From the NCBI RefSeq assembly GCF_900109775.1, contig NZ_FOAX01000001.1:1240001-1304000 (forward strand): 64,000 bases of DNA, written 5' to 3'. Shown here piece by piece: positions 16,856 through 25,390 of the stretch. The translations under genes were made by a program, and so were the position numbers. This stretch comes from Pseudoxanthomonas sp. GM95. GTDB lineage: Bacteria > Pseudomonadota > Gammaproteobacteria > Xanthomonadales > Xanthomonadaceae. How positions within the stretch are numbered: the stretch's first letter is position 1; every line of letters starts with the position of its first letter. Below the pieces are notes generated by a model that saw only the letters and a list, made by a program, of their open reading frames with translations, searched no databases and was not told the DNA's origin.

Positions 16856-16877
16856 GACCGCCGGTTGCCCGGCGGTC
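16856..16877 (-). terminator. Intrinsic terminator after the second Ala-rich lipoprotein
   Basis: A 9-bp stem (GACCGCCGG / CCGGCGGTC, loop TTGC) is followed on the minus strand by a run of T residues. It lies 45 bases past the stop at 16922. Confidence 0.85.
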
Positions 16878-16921
16878 CTTGTATCCAGGTGGCAGGCGCG
16901 AAACGCGCGTGCCGAAGCGGA

Positions 16922-17272
16922 TTACTTCTTGTCGGCGTCCGAGGCAGCCTTGTCAGCCGTATCAGCGGCGTCCTGGGCGGTGTCCTTGGCGGTTTCAGCG
17001 GTCGTCGCAGCAGCGTCGGCAGCCTTGTCGGTGGTGGCAGCCGAAGCGTCGCTGGCAGCAGCGGCGGCGGTGTCAGCAGCGGTCGCGGCGGTGTCAGCAG
17101 CAGCCTGGGCCGAGTCAGCGGTCGGGGTGGTGGCAGCGGTGTCAGCTGCAGCCTGCGCCTCGGTGGCAGCCTGCTGGGCGTCGGTCGATGCGTCGGCAGC
17201 CTGTTCCGGCTTCGAGCAAGCGGCCAGGGCCAGGCCCATTGCCAGCGCGATCAGCGTCTTGTTGATGCTCAT
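16922..17272 (-). CDS. Ala-rich lipoprotein B
   Basis: The 116-residue protein has a signal peptide with lipobox LALAAC. Cys is followed by SKPEQAAD and then Ala/Thr/Asp/Lys repeats (AAADTAATAADTAAAAA), ending in KASDADKK. It is similar in plan to the lipoprotein at 16372, with its own terminator, so each gene is probably a separate unit. An envelope-associated helical protein; function unknown. Confidence 0.8.
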   Translation of the reverse strand: MSINKTLIALAMGLALAACSKPEQAADASTDAQQAATEAQAAADTAATTPTADSAQAAADTAATAADTAAAAASDASAATTDKAADAAATTAETAKDTAQDAADTADKAASDADKK

Positions 17273-17410
17273 TTGGTAAATCCTCGTCGATTAATTTGGC
17301 AACGCGCAGTTGCGCGCCGGGCGACATCATGACTATCCGGTTTCCACTGTCAAGCATTCGCTGGCGTACGGCTCAGATTCGTCAACTTTGCGTTAAAGGT
17401 GGAAACGTCT

Positions 17411-18586
17411 TCAAAGCAGCTCGACCGCGATGGCCGTGGCTTCACCGCCGCCAATACAAAGGGATGCGATGCCGCGCTTCTTACCCTGCACGCGCAGGGC
17501 GTGAAGGAGCGTGACGACCAGCCGCGCGCCTGATGCGCCAATGGGATGACCCAACGCGCAGGCGCCGCCGTGGACGTTGACCTTCTCACGCGGGATGCCC
17601 AGCTCCTTGATCGGCACCATGGCGACCACGGCGAAGGCTTCGTTGATCTCGAACAGGTCGACTTCATCAATGGACCAGCCGGCCCTGTCAAGCACCTGCT
17701 GGATCGCACCGACCGGCGCGGTGGTGAACCACTGCGGTTCCTGCGAGAAGGTCGCATGGGCCACGATGCGGGCCAGCGGCGTCAGCCCGCGCTTGGCGGC
17801 TTCGTCGGCACTCAGCAGCAGCGTGGCCGCGGCGCCATCGGAAATGCTCGACGAGCTGGCGGCAGTCACGGTGCCGTCCTTCTTGAAGGCCGGCTTGAGC
17901 GAAGGGATCTTGCTGATGTCCGACTTGCCGGGCTGCTCGTCGGTGCTGATCGTCACCTCGCCCTTGCGCGTGGTCACGGTGAACGGTGTGATCTCGCCGT
18001 CGAACACGCCGCTGGCCTGCGCGGCCTGCGCGCGCTCGACCGAACTGATCGCGTAGGCGTCCTGATCCTGGCGGGTGAAGCCGTACTTCTCGACGGTGGC
18101 CTCGCCAAACACGCCCATCGCCTGGCCGTCGTACGGATTGACCAGGCCATCCCACGCCATGTGGTCGACCGCCTTGAAATCGCCAAAGCGGTTGCCGGTG
18201 CGCGAGTTGGGGATCAGGTGCGGCGCGTTGGTCATGGATTCCATGCCGCCGGCGACCACGATCTGCGCCGAGCCGGCCTTGATCAGGTCGTGCCCCAGCA
18301 TGATGGCCTTCATCCCCGAACCACAGACCTTGTTGATCGTGGTGCAGCCGGTGGAGGTCGGCAGGCCAGCGGCCAGCGCCGCCTGCCGCGCAGGCGCCTG
18401 GCCCAGGTTGGCCGACAGCACGCAGCCCATGATCACCTCGCTGACATCGGCGGCAGGAATGCCCGATTCGGCTAGTGCCGCGCCAATGGCCGCCGCACCC
18501 AACTCGGTGGCGGGCACGCCGGTGAACTGGCCCAGGAAGGCGCCAATGGCTGTGCGCTTGGCCGCCGCGATGACGATGTCGCTCAT
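17411..18586 (-). CDS. Acetyl-CoA C-acetyltransferase (thiolase)
   Basis: The 391-residue biosynthetic-type thiolase condenses two acetyl-CoA to acetoacetyl-CoA or cleaves the reverse. The nucleophile Cys is in NKVCGSGMKA, the His in GGACALGHPIGASGAR, and the second Cys in SLCIGGGEATA. The start at 18586 (MSDIVIAAAKRTA) is the standard family N-terminus. It stands alone on the minus strand, about 240 bases past the leucine dehydrogenase stop. Confidence 0.94.
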   Translation of the reverse strand: MSDIVIAAAKRTAIGAFLGQFTGVPATELGAAAIGAALAESGIPAADVSEVIMGCVLSANLGQAPARQAALAAGLPTSTGCTTINKVCGSGMKAIMLGHDLIKAGSAQIVVAGGMESMTNAPHLIPNSRTGNRFGDFKAVDHMAWDGLVNPYDGQAMGVFGEATVEKYGFTRQDQDAYAISSVERAQAAQASGVFDGEITPFTVTTRKGEVTISTDEQPGKSDISKIPSLKPAFKKDGTVTAASSSSISDGAAATLLLSADEAAKRGLTPLARIVAHATFSQEPQWFTTAPVGAIQQVLDRAGWSIDEVDLFEINEAFAVVAMVPIKELGIPREKVNVHGGACALGHPIGASGARLVVTLLHALRVQGKKRGIASLCIGGGEATAIAVELL

Positions 18587-18770
18587 GGGAAATCCCGTCG
18601 ATTCGAATGGTCCGCCATTATCTGGCCGCGCTTTCAGGGGCGGCAACACGACCTTTGGCGCCTTTCCGTGGGCGTGCAGCTTGCATTGGCGGGGCAGAGC
18701 TGGCGGGGTGCACTGTCTTGGCCAGCTATCGGGCCGGCTTTTGAGTTAAAGGCATGACATCGTCTTAAAA

Positions 18771-18800
18771 GAAAAATGCCGGCGTGGGCCGGCATTTTTC
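18771..18800 (-). terminator. Intrinsic terminator after leucine dehydrogenase
   Basis: A 13-bp perfect stem (GAAAAATGCCGGC / GCCGGCATTTTTC, loop GTGG) lies 23 bases after the dehydrogenase stop. T-runs on both strands allow bidirectional action. Confidence 0.88.
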
Positions 18801-18822
18801 TGGGTGAGGCCTTCGAAGCGGA

Positions 18823-19923
18823 TCAATGATCGCCGCGCAGGTGTCCCATGTAGCGTGGCGCGGTGCGGCCGAGCGGCAGCTTGAGCTTGCCGATCGAAGC
18901 AATGCGGGCTTCGGCGATGCGGTCGGCGGCGTACTGGGGCGCGATCTTTTCCTTCTCCGCCAGGTCGAAGATGCGGCCGACGTTGTGGTAGATGTTGCGC
19001 ATCAGGCGCATGGCGCGCTCGCGGTTATAGCCGTCGATTTCCAGCGAGACGTTCATGACGCCGCCGGCATTTACCGCGTAGTCCGGGGCGTAGAGGATGC
19101 CGCGACGCATCGCTTCTTCGCCAACCACATGCGACATCTGGTTGTTGGCGGTGCCGCAGATGATCTTGGCGCGGATCAGGGGCAGCGTTTCCTGGTTGAT
19201 CGAGCCTTCCAGGGCGCACGGGCAGAACACGTCGGCCGGGATGCCGTAGATCTCGTCCGGGGCCACGGCTTCAGCGCCGTATTCCTCGACCGCGCGATCG
19301 ACCAGCGCGGGGTTGAGGTCGGTGACGAACAGCTTGGCGCCGCGTTCCTTGAGTAGCTTTACGAACTCCATGCCGATGTGGCCCAGGCCCTGCACGGCGT
19401 AGGTGTACTTGCCGATTTCCTCGTTGCCGAACTTGCGGTTCAAGGTGGCCATCAAGCCGTGCAGTGCGCCGTATGCGGTGAACGGCGCCGGATCGCCCGA
19501 GCCGCGATGGACCTGATGCACGCCGACCACGTATTCGGTCTCGCGATAGACATGTTCCATGTCGTTGACGTCGGTACCCACGTCTTCGGCAGTGATGTAA
19601 CGGCCGCCCAGGGAATCGACGTAGCGGCCGAACATTCGGAAGAGCGCTTCGGTCTTGTCTTGGCTCGGGTCACCGATGATCACGGCCTTGCCGCCACCGA
19701 CGTTCAGGCCGGCCAGCGCGTTCTTGTAGGTCATCGTGCGGCTCAGGCGCAGGGCGTCGTTGAGCGCGGCTTCGGTGCTGGCGTAGGGGCGCATGCGCAC
19801 GCCGCCGAGCGACGGCCCCAGCACGGTGCTGTGGATGGCGATAATCGCCTTCAGCCCCGCATCGGGGTTGTGGCAGAACACCACTTGTTCATGGCCGGAG
19901 GTGTCGAGTGTTTCGAAAATCAT
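18823..19923 (-). CDS. Leucine dehydrogenase (Glu/Leu/Phe/Val dehydrogenase family)
   Basis: This enzyme oxidatively deaminates branched-chain amino acids with NAD+. The 366 residues include the substrate motif GPSLGGVRMRPY, catalytic Lys in TMTYKNALAGLNVGGGKAVI, and nucleotide-binding GLGHIGMEFVKLL. AEDVGTDVNDM and NNQM are conserved. The start at 19923 (MIFETLDTSGHEQV) is the family N-terminus. It may feed branched-chain catabolism. Confidence 0.94.
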   Translation of the reverse strand: MIFETLDTSGHEQVVFCHNPDAGLKAIIAIHSTVLGPSLGGVRMRPYASTEAALNDALRLSRTMTYKNALAGLNVGGGKAVIIGDPSQDKTEALFRMFGRYVDSLGGRYITAEDVGTDVNDMEHVYRETEYVVGVHQVHRGSGDPAPFTAYGALHGLMATLNRKFGNEEIGKYTYAVQGLGHIGMEFVKLLKERGAKLFVTDLNPALVDRAVEEYGAEAVAPDEIYGIPADVFCPCALEGSINQETLPLIRAKIICGTANNQMSHVVGEEAMRRGILYAPDYAVNAGGVMNVSLEIDGYNRERAMRLMRNIYHNVGRIFDLAEKEKIAPQYAADRIAEARIASIGKLKLPLGRTAPRYMGHLRGDH

Positions 19924-20008
19924 GTGGGGTGAGCTCCATCCGCGCGACGCCGCAGTTGCGGCCATTCGTTTGGAACATTTCCTAAGTGACTGAAACGAAA
20001 AACAAAAA

Positions 20009-20038
20009 ACGACGCCGCCTCTGGATGGGCGGCGACGT
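20009..20038 (-). terminator. Strong minus-strand terminator downstream of the 74-residue gene
   Basis: An 11-bp stem with one mismatch (20009-20019 with 20028-20038) is followed on the minus strand by TTTTTTG and a second T run. The nearest minus-strand gene ends at 20195, leaving about 155 transcribed, apparently non-coding bases in between. Confidence 0.8.
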
Positions 20039-20194
20039 TGCTTGGCGACAGTCTAACGATACGCGCCGGGCATGGCGTCGATGCAGTCAGTGCGGCGACC
20101 AGTCACCACGCCCAGGCATGCACCGCTGGTCGGCGACTTCCGGGATATCGATACAGATCACCCGGCGCATGGTGCGTCGGGCGATCTGCGGGCG

Positions 20195-20419
20195 TCAGCG
20201 GGAAGGTGTCGAGGCGACCGTGGCGTCAGGTTTTGCCGACGCAGGCTTGTTGCTGGCCGAATCGCGCTTGGCGGATGCGGCGTCGCGCTCCTGGGCCGGC
20301 GTGACCGGTTCGACCGTTCGGGTGATGGTGTGCTTGTCGCCATCGCTGATGGCGCGCGACAGCGGAATTCCGATCACGAGCAGGGCAAGCGCAATGACCA
20401 GGGCAATCACAGCCTTCAT
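20195..20419 (-). CDS. Small single-helix membrane or secreted protein, unknown
   Basis: The 74-residue product starts after a good SD (GGAGAG, 20421-20428). It has one hydrophobic helix (AVIALVIALALLVIGIPL) and a polar Ser/Ala/Lys-rich tail. Probably anchored in the inner membrane with a periplasmic tail. No family recognised. It is followed by a long 3' region ending in a strong terminator. Confidence 0.55.
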   Translation of the reverse strand: MKAVIALVIALALLVIGIPLSRAISDGDKHTITRTVEPVTPAQERDAASAKRDSASNKPASAKPDATVASTPSR

Positions 20420-20621
20420 GCGGACTCTCCGGGGTGGCTGGCAGGTTCGGCAGGCGGGGCGGTCGCAGGCAAAACTGACCGCTGCGGCCGACTATCCGCC
20501 CCGCTGACAGGCCGGTCACGACGCGACGCAGCATCACCACTGCGGCGTGTTGACTGCGTTGTAGTTGGAGCCGCGCCCGAAACGACGGCTGCCTCACGCA
20601 ACTCCCGAGTGTGACGCTGGC

Positions 20622-21839
20622 TCAGCGGCGGGGCAGCAAACGCACGGCCAGCGCCGCCAGCGAGGTCACCGTCGCCAGTCCCAGCACGCCCACCCAGCCG
20701 AGGTGGCTCAGGGCGAGACTGCCGAGGGCAGCGCCGGCGGACATCCCGAGGAACATGCCGGTGAACAGCAACGCGTTGAGCCGGCTGCGGGCGCCGGGGT
20801 CGATGCCGTAGACGATGGTCTGGTGCGACACCAGTGTGGCCTGCACGCCGAGGTCGAAGCCGATCGTGCCCAGCACCAGCACGACCAGCTGCGCGTTCAC
20901 GGGCAGGCTTGCACCGAGCGCCATCGCGATGAAAGAGACGGCGGCCAGCGCCGCGCCCAGGCGTGTCACCAGCTCCGGGCCGCGACGGTCGGCGATCCGG
21001 CCGGCCAGCGGTGCGGCGATGGCACCGGCAGCGCCTGCGAGTCCGAACGCGCCGGCCGCAGTGCTGCCCAGGTGGAACGGCGCGTCGTGCAGCCGGATCG
21101 CCAGGGTCGACCAGAACGCGCTGAAGCCGATCGCCAGCACGCCTTGCGCCAGGGTGGCGCGACGCAGCGCGGGATGCTGCTTCCACAGCTGTGCCAGCGA
21201 ACCGAGCAGTGCGCCGTAGTGCAGCGTCGTGGTGGGCTGGAAGCGCGGCAGCCGGCGCCACGAGGCGATGCCGACCGCGGCCATGCCCAGCGCCGCGACG
21301 AAATACACCGCGCGCCAGCCCCACAGGCCGGAGATCAGGCCCGCCCCCACGCGCGAGAGCAGGATGCCCAGAAGCAAGCCGGTCATCACCGTGCCGACGA
21401 TGCGGCCGCGCTGTTCGACCGGGGCCAGGGTTGCGGCGGCGGGGACGAAGTCCTGCGCGACGGTGGCGATCACGCCGATCGCCAGGCTGGCGCCCAGCAG
21501 GGCAGGCAGGCCAGGCGAAAGCGCGCCGGCGAGTAGCGCAAGCGTCAGCAGCGCGCACTTGACCAGGATGACGGTGCGGCGATCGTAGCGATCGCCGAGT
21601 GGGGCACACAGCAGGATGCCGAGCGCGTAGCCCAGCTGGTTGAGGGTCGGCACCCAGCCGGCCAGCTGGCTGCTGGTGTGCAGGTCGCCGGCCAGGACAC
21701 CGAGCATCGGCTGGCTGTAGTACAGCGAGGCCACGCTCATGCCGGCGCCAATCGCCAGCAGCAGCACCAGGCTGCGCGGCAGGGCGGTTTCGGCGCCGAC
21801 CGTGGCGGCGACCTGATGGGAATGCGGGACGGAGGACAT
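20622..21839 (-). CDS. MFS transporter
   Basis: The 405-residue protein has about twelve hydrophobic segments. It contains the MFS motif A variant GDRYDRRTV between TM2 and TM3 and ALAIRLHDAPFHLG in the central part, typical of DHA1-like drug or metabolite exporters. Substrate unknown. Divergent from a LysR gene with a 98-base shared control region, so LysR likely regulates it. Start at 21839 (MSSVPHSHQ) after GGAGG-less sequence; an earlier in-frame start would run into the control region. Confidence 0.88.
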   Translation of the reverse strand: MSSVPHSHQVAATVGAETALPRSLVLLLAIGAGMSVASLYYSQPMLGVLAGDLHTSSQLAGWVPTLNQLGYALGILLCAPLGDRYDRRTVILVKCALLTLALLAGALSPGLPALLGASLAIGVIATVAQDFVPAAATLAPVEQRGRIVGTVMTGLLLGILLSRVGAGLISGLWGWRAVYFVAALGMAAVGIASWRRLPRFQPTTTLHYGALLGSLAQLWKQHPALRRATLAQGVLAIGFSAFWSTLAIRLHDAPFHLGSTAAGAFGLAGAAGAIAAPLAGRIADRRGPELVTRLGAALAAVSFIAMALGASLPVNAQLVVLVLGTIGFDLGVQATLVSHQTIVYGIDPGARSRLNALLFTGMFLGMSAGAALGSLALSHLGWVGVLGLATVTSLAALAVRLLPRR

Positions 21840-21937
21840 GGGGGATTCCGGGCGGAGATATGTGTGGCGCGTATTGTCCGGCCGCCTCAATTCCCGTGGT
21901 AGCCTGCTGGGCCTCAGAACGGTTATGCGTAAAGTGC

Positions 21938-22885
21938 ATGCAAGAAGCCGCCGCTTCCGCCGTCGACCGCATCGAGCTGATGCAGACCTTTGTCCGGATC
22001 GTCGAGGCCGGCAGCCTGTCCGCGGCCGCGACCCAACTGGGCGCCAGCCAGCCCACGGTGAGCCGACGGCTGCAGGCGCTGGAGCGATTCCTGGGGGTAA
22101 AGCTGCTGCGCCGTTCCACCCACGCGATGAAGCTCACCGAGGACGGCGAGCGTTGCTACGCCCGCGCCCGTGAGTTGCTGGAGGACTGGCACGCGATGGA
22201 GGCCGAACTGCGCGGCACCCGCGAGGCGCCGCAAGGCCTGTTGCGCGTGGTGGTGCCGCATGCGTTCGGCCAGACCCAGCTGGTGGCGCCGGTCGTCGCC
22301 TACCTGCAGCGCTATCCGCAGGTCTCGGTGGAATGGCTGCTGCACGACCGCCGGCCTGACTTCGTCGCCGAAGGCATCGATTGCGCGATCCAGGTGGGCG
22401 CGGTCGACCTGCCATCGGTGGTGGCGGTGCAGATCGCCGAAGTCCCGCGGATCGTGGTGGCCGCGCCCGCGCTGATGGGGTCGTCCGGCGTGCCGCAGGA
22501 CGCGGACGCGCTGGCGGCGCTGCCGTGGCTGGCCATCCAGACCTTCTATCGCGACGAAGTCAGCCTGCGCCATCGCGACGACGGCCGCATGCTGCAGTTC
22601 CCGATCCAGCCACGCCTGAGCACCGACAGCCTTTACGCGCTGCGCAACGCGGCGCTGCTGGGGCTGGGCGCGTGTATCACTTCATCGTGGGTGGTGGCGC
22701 AGGACGTGGCCGAAGGCCGGCTGCTGCACCTGGCGCCGGACTGGCGCGCCACGCCGCTGCCGGTCTATCTGGTCTATCCGCCGGCGCGGCATCCGCCGGC
22801 CAAACTACAGCGCTTCATCGAGGCGATGCGCGATGCGGGTTCGACGATGGCCGGCGTGGAGCCGCTGCGTTCGCTGCAGGTGTAG
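21938..22885 (+). CDS. LysR-family transcriptional regulator
   Basis: The 315-residue regulator has an N-terminal winged HTH (SLSAAATQLGASQPTVSRRL, about residues 26-45) and a periplasmic-binding-like effector domain from about 100. The start at 21938 gives MQEAAASAVDRIELM; the internal ATG at 21980 is an alternative. It is divergent from the MFS transporter and probably controls it in response to an unknown ligand. Confidence 0.88.
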   Translation: MQEAAASAVDRIELMQTFVRIVEAGSLSAAATQLGASQPTVSRRLQALERFLGVKLLRRSTHAMKLTEDGERCYARARELLEDWHAMEAELRGTREAPQGLLRVVVPHAFGQTQLVAPVVAYLQRYPQVSVEWLLHDRRPDFVAEGIDCAIQVGAVDLPSVVAVQIAEVPRIVVAAPALMGSSGVPQDADALAALPWLAIQTFYRDEVSLRHRDDGRMLQFPIQPRLSTDSLYALRNAALLGLGACITSSWVVAQDVAEGRLLHLAPDWRATPLPVYLVYPPARHPPAKLQRFIEAMRDAGSTMAGVEPLRSLQV

Positions 22886-22894
22886 ATGCGGTCT

Positions 22895-22915
22895 TGCCCG
22901 GCACGCGGCCGGGCA
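22895..22915. terminator. Hairpin between convergent LysR and antiporter genes
   Basis: An 8-bp perfect stem (TGCCCGGC / GCCGGGCA) with loop ACGCG sits in the 39-base gap between convergent stops. No T-run follows, so the role as terminator is uncertain. Confidence 0.4.
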
Positions 22916-22924
22916 GGGCGTCGA

Positions 22925-24142
22925 TCAATCGCGGGGTGTCATGTCCGCGTTGGCCGCCGCCAGCCGGCGCAGGCGCGGGGTGGCCATCGGGATCGACAGC
23001 ATCGTGCTCATCACTGCCATCAGCAGCAGCGCGGTGAAGGTCGCGTTGGTAATGATCGCCTTGTCCAGCAGGATGTTGGCGAAAATGATCATGATCAGCG
23101 CCTTGGTCTGCAGCAGCCAGCCGATCAGCGAGGCTTCGCCCGGCTTCCACTTCAACAGGCGGCCGGCCAGATGCACGCCAGCCAGCTTGCCGGCCACCGC
23201 GGCCACCAGCAGCACCAGCGCGGCGATGAACACCGTCGCCCCGCCCACGCTCCAGGCCGTGCGCAGGCCGGTGCTCAGGAAGAACACCGGCATGATCACC
23301 AGCAGCACGTTGTGGCGCAGGCGATCCATGTCGGCCTGGTCGAACCAGTCCGCGTCGATCACCACGCCGGCCAGGAACGCGCCGACCATGTAGTGCAGGC
23401 CCGACCAGTCCGCGCCAAACGCGCACACCGCCAGCCAGATCAGCATCACGTACCAGCGATCGCGCTCGGGAATGGCGCGCATCAGCTTGCGGAACAGCAC
23501 GCAGGCCACGGCGAAGGCCAGCAGGAAACCCGCCTGGCGGCCGATCCGCTCCCAGTCCACCAGCACCAGGGCCAGCACGCCCCAGATCGCGATGTCGTCC
23601 AGGCTGGCGTAGCGCAGGATCCGCTGGCCGATCGGCTGGCGCAGGATGTCGAGCTTTTCCATCAGCAGGATCAGGATTGGCAGCGCGGTGACCGCGCAGG
23701 CCATGCCCACGCCGACCACGAACTGCCACGGCTGCCCGCTCAGGCCGATCCAGCCGGGGAAGCGCAGCATGCCGATCGCCGCCAATCCGCCGAACACCAG
23801 CGGCACGCCCAATGCCAGGCCGGCGGTGATGCCGCTCTCGCGCTTGTTCGCCCAGGCCTTGCTGAGGTCCAGCTCGATCCCGGCGATCAGCACGAACAGC
23901 ATCACCGCCCAGCCGCCCAGGCCGTTGAGGATCTGCACGACCTGCGGGGTGAACACGAAGCTGTAATAGCCCGGATACGCCGCGCCAAGGATGCCCGGGC
24001 CCAGCAGGATGCCAGTGATGATTTGCACGACCACCAGCGGGGCGAAGTATTCGGTCCGGCCCAGGCGCCAGATCAGGAACGGCACGCAGAAGATGATCGC
24101 CATGGCGATCAAGAACACTTCCATGGTGCTGACAGCGTGCAT
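22925..24142 (-). CDS. CPA2-type cation:proton antiporter
   Basis: The 405-residue membrane protein has around twelve hydrophobic segments and the Na+/H+ exchanger fold signatures: GILLGPGILG, FVLIAGIELDLSK, ASLDDIAIWGVLALVL (membrane Asp pair) and GAFLAGVVID. No C-terminal TrkA-N domain, unlike KefB/C. It exchanges a monovalent cation for protons. Start at 24142 or 24124; neither has a strong SD. Confidence 0.86.
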   Translation of the reverse strand: MHAVSTMEVFLIAMAIIFCVPFLIWRLGRTEYFAPLVVVQIITGILLGPGILGAAYPGYYSFVFTPQVVQILNGLGGWAVMLFVLIAGIELDLSKAWANKRESGITAGLALGVPLVFGGLAAIGMLRFPGWIGLSGQPWQFVVGVGMACAVTALPILILLMEKLDILRQPIGQRILRYASLDDIAIWGVLALVLVDWERIGRQAGFLLAFAVACVLFRKLMRAIPERDRWYVMLIWLAVCAFGADWSGLHYMVGAFLAGVVIDADWFDQADMDRLRHNVLLVIMPVFFLSTGLRTAWSVGGATVFIAALVLLVAAVAGKLAGVHLAGRLLKWKPGEASLIGWLLQTKALIMIIFANILLDKAIITNATFTALLLMAVMSTMLSIPMATPRLRRLAAANADMTPRD

Positions 24143-24511
24143 CCAGGCCCGGCCTTGTTCGTCGTGCCGCCCAGCGCGGCGGGCGACATCTTGCCGCAAG
24201 CGCCCGGCATTGGGCAGCGCTGCGCTGCGAAATGCGGGTTTCGCTGGAGGCGGACGACCTGCCGCGCTGGCCAAGAGCTTGGGACGATTCGATCGGCGGG
24301 CGCGCAGCCGGGCATGGGCCTGTGGTGGGTCGATGGGTGCCGAATTCCGTGACGACCGATTCCGCGCGCCATCGCAGCGTCATGCGTGTGTTGCTGGCCG
24401 CGCACCCGCCAGCGGCGGTTGTCGTTTTTCAACATCCGCAACGCCTGCGATGCGACACTGGCCCGCCGTGCACGGCGCGGCCGCACGCATGCGGCGCTCG
24501 AAACCGAACTG
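24143..24511. other. 369-base divergent intergenic region without a visible gene
   Basis: The stretch lies between the antiporter and the RIO kinase starts. Open frames through it are Arg-rich and look like GC-driven noise. I see no RNA gene and no clear promoter hexamers. It presumably holds both divergent promoters. Confidence 0.5.
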
Positions 24512-25369
24512 ATGAAGACCCCCAACGGACTGCAGGCGCTGATCGACGACGGCGTCATCGATGAAGTGCTGCGACCGCTCAAGAGCGGCAAGGAAGCGGC
24601 CGTGTACGTGGTGCGCAGCGGCGATGAAGTGCGTTGCGCCAAGGTCTACAAGGACATGGCCCAGCGCAGCTTCCAGCAGCGCGTGCAGTACCAGGAAGGG
24701 CGCAAGGTGCGCGGCAGTCGCGAGGCGCGCGCGATGGGCAAGGCCACCAAGTACGGCCGCAAGCAGGCCGAAGTGGCCTGGAAGAACACCGAGGTGGACG
24801 CGCTCTACCAGCTGCGCGATGCCGGCGTGCGCGTGCCCGAGCCGTTCGGCTATTACCACGGCGTGCTGGTGATGGAACTGGTCACCGATGCCGAAGGCTT
24901 CAGCGCGCCGCGCCTGGGCGAGGTCGAGCTGGAAGCCGCGCAGGCGCGTGAATTCCACACGGTGCTGGTGCGCCAGGTCGTGCGGATGCTGTGTTGCGGC
25001 CTGATCCATGGCGACCTGTCCGAATACAACGTGCTGGTCGGTCCCGATGGCCCGGTGGTGATCGACTTCCCGCAGGTGGTCAGCGCCGGCGGCAACAACG
25101 CCGCGCGGCGGATGCTGCTACGCGACGTCAACAACCTCACCGCCAGCCTGGGCCGCTGGGCGCCGGAATTGCTGGACACCTGGTATGGCGAGGAGATGTG
25201 GGCGCTGTTCGAGGCCGGCGAGCTGCTGCCCGACAGCGAACTCACCGGCCAGTTCACGCCCGACGAATCCAGCGCCGACCTGGACAGCGTGCGCGATGCG
25301 ATCAACGAGGCGCGCTTCGAGGCGCTGATCCGCCAGCAGGGCCGCGAGGCCGCGGCCGAGGAAGACTGA
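24512..25369 (+). CDS. RIO1-family serine protein kinase
   Basis: The 285-residue kinase has the RIO ATP-loop region LKSGKEAAVYVVRSGDEVRC (about residues 23-42) with a following catalytic Lys in AKVYKDM. The catalytic loop is HGDLSEYNVLV and the metal-binding loop VIDFPQ. RIO kinases mature the small ribosomal subunit in archaea and eukaryotes; the role of the bacterial members is little known. Start at ATG 24512 (MKTPNGLQALIDDG) matches Pseudomonas homologues. No SD is obvious. Confidence 0.88.
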   Translation: MKTPNGLQALIDDGVIDEVLRPLKSGKEAAVYVVRSGDEVRCAKVYKDMAQRSFQQRVQYQEGRKVRGSREARAMGKATKYGRKQAEVAWKNTEVDALYQLRDAGVRVPEPFGYYHGVLVMELVTDAEGFSAPRLGEVELEAAQAREFHTVLVRQVVRMLCCGLIHGDLSEYNVLVGPDGPVVIDFPQVVSAGGNNAARRMLLRDVNNLTASLGRWAPELLDTWYGEEMWALFEAGELLPDSELTGQFTPDESSADLDSVRDAINEARFEALIRQQGREAAAEED

Positions 25370-25390
25370 GCCTTCGGCTTCGCCGGCTCA
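25367..25390. terminator. Hairpin spanning the convergent RIO kinase and M28 stops
   Basis: TGAGCC...GGCTCA with an inner GGC/GCC stem overlaps both stop codons. No T-run; possible bidirectional terminator. Confidence 0.35.

Noticed and set aside
16372-17272. Repetitive DNA in the Ala-rich lipoprotein genes as a CRISPR or minisatellite array
   Set aside because: Repeats are imperfect and in frame with coding; there are no regular unique spacers.
20085-20168. A 27-codon minus-strand frame (MRRVICIDIPEVADQR...) in the 3' region after the 74-residue gene
   Set aside because: No ribosome-binding site and too short to support without conservation data; kept only as part of a possible non-coding transcript.
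24386-24511. N-terminal extension of the RIO kinase to an upstream start
   Set aside because: The extension is Arg/Cys-rich and known homologues begin at the MKTPNGLQ-type methionine.
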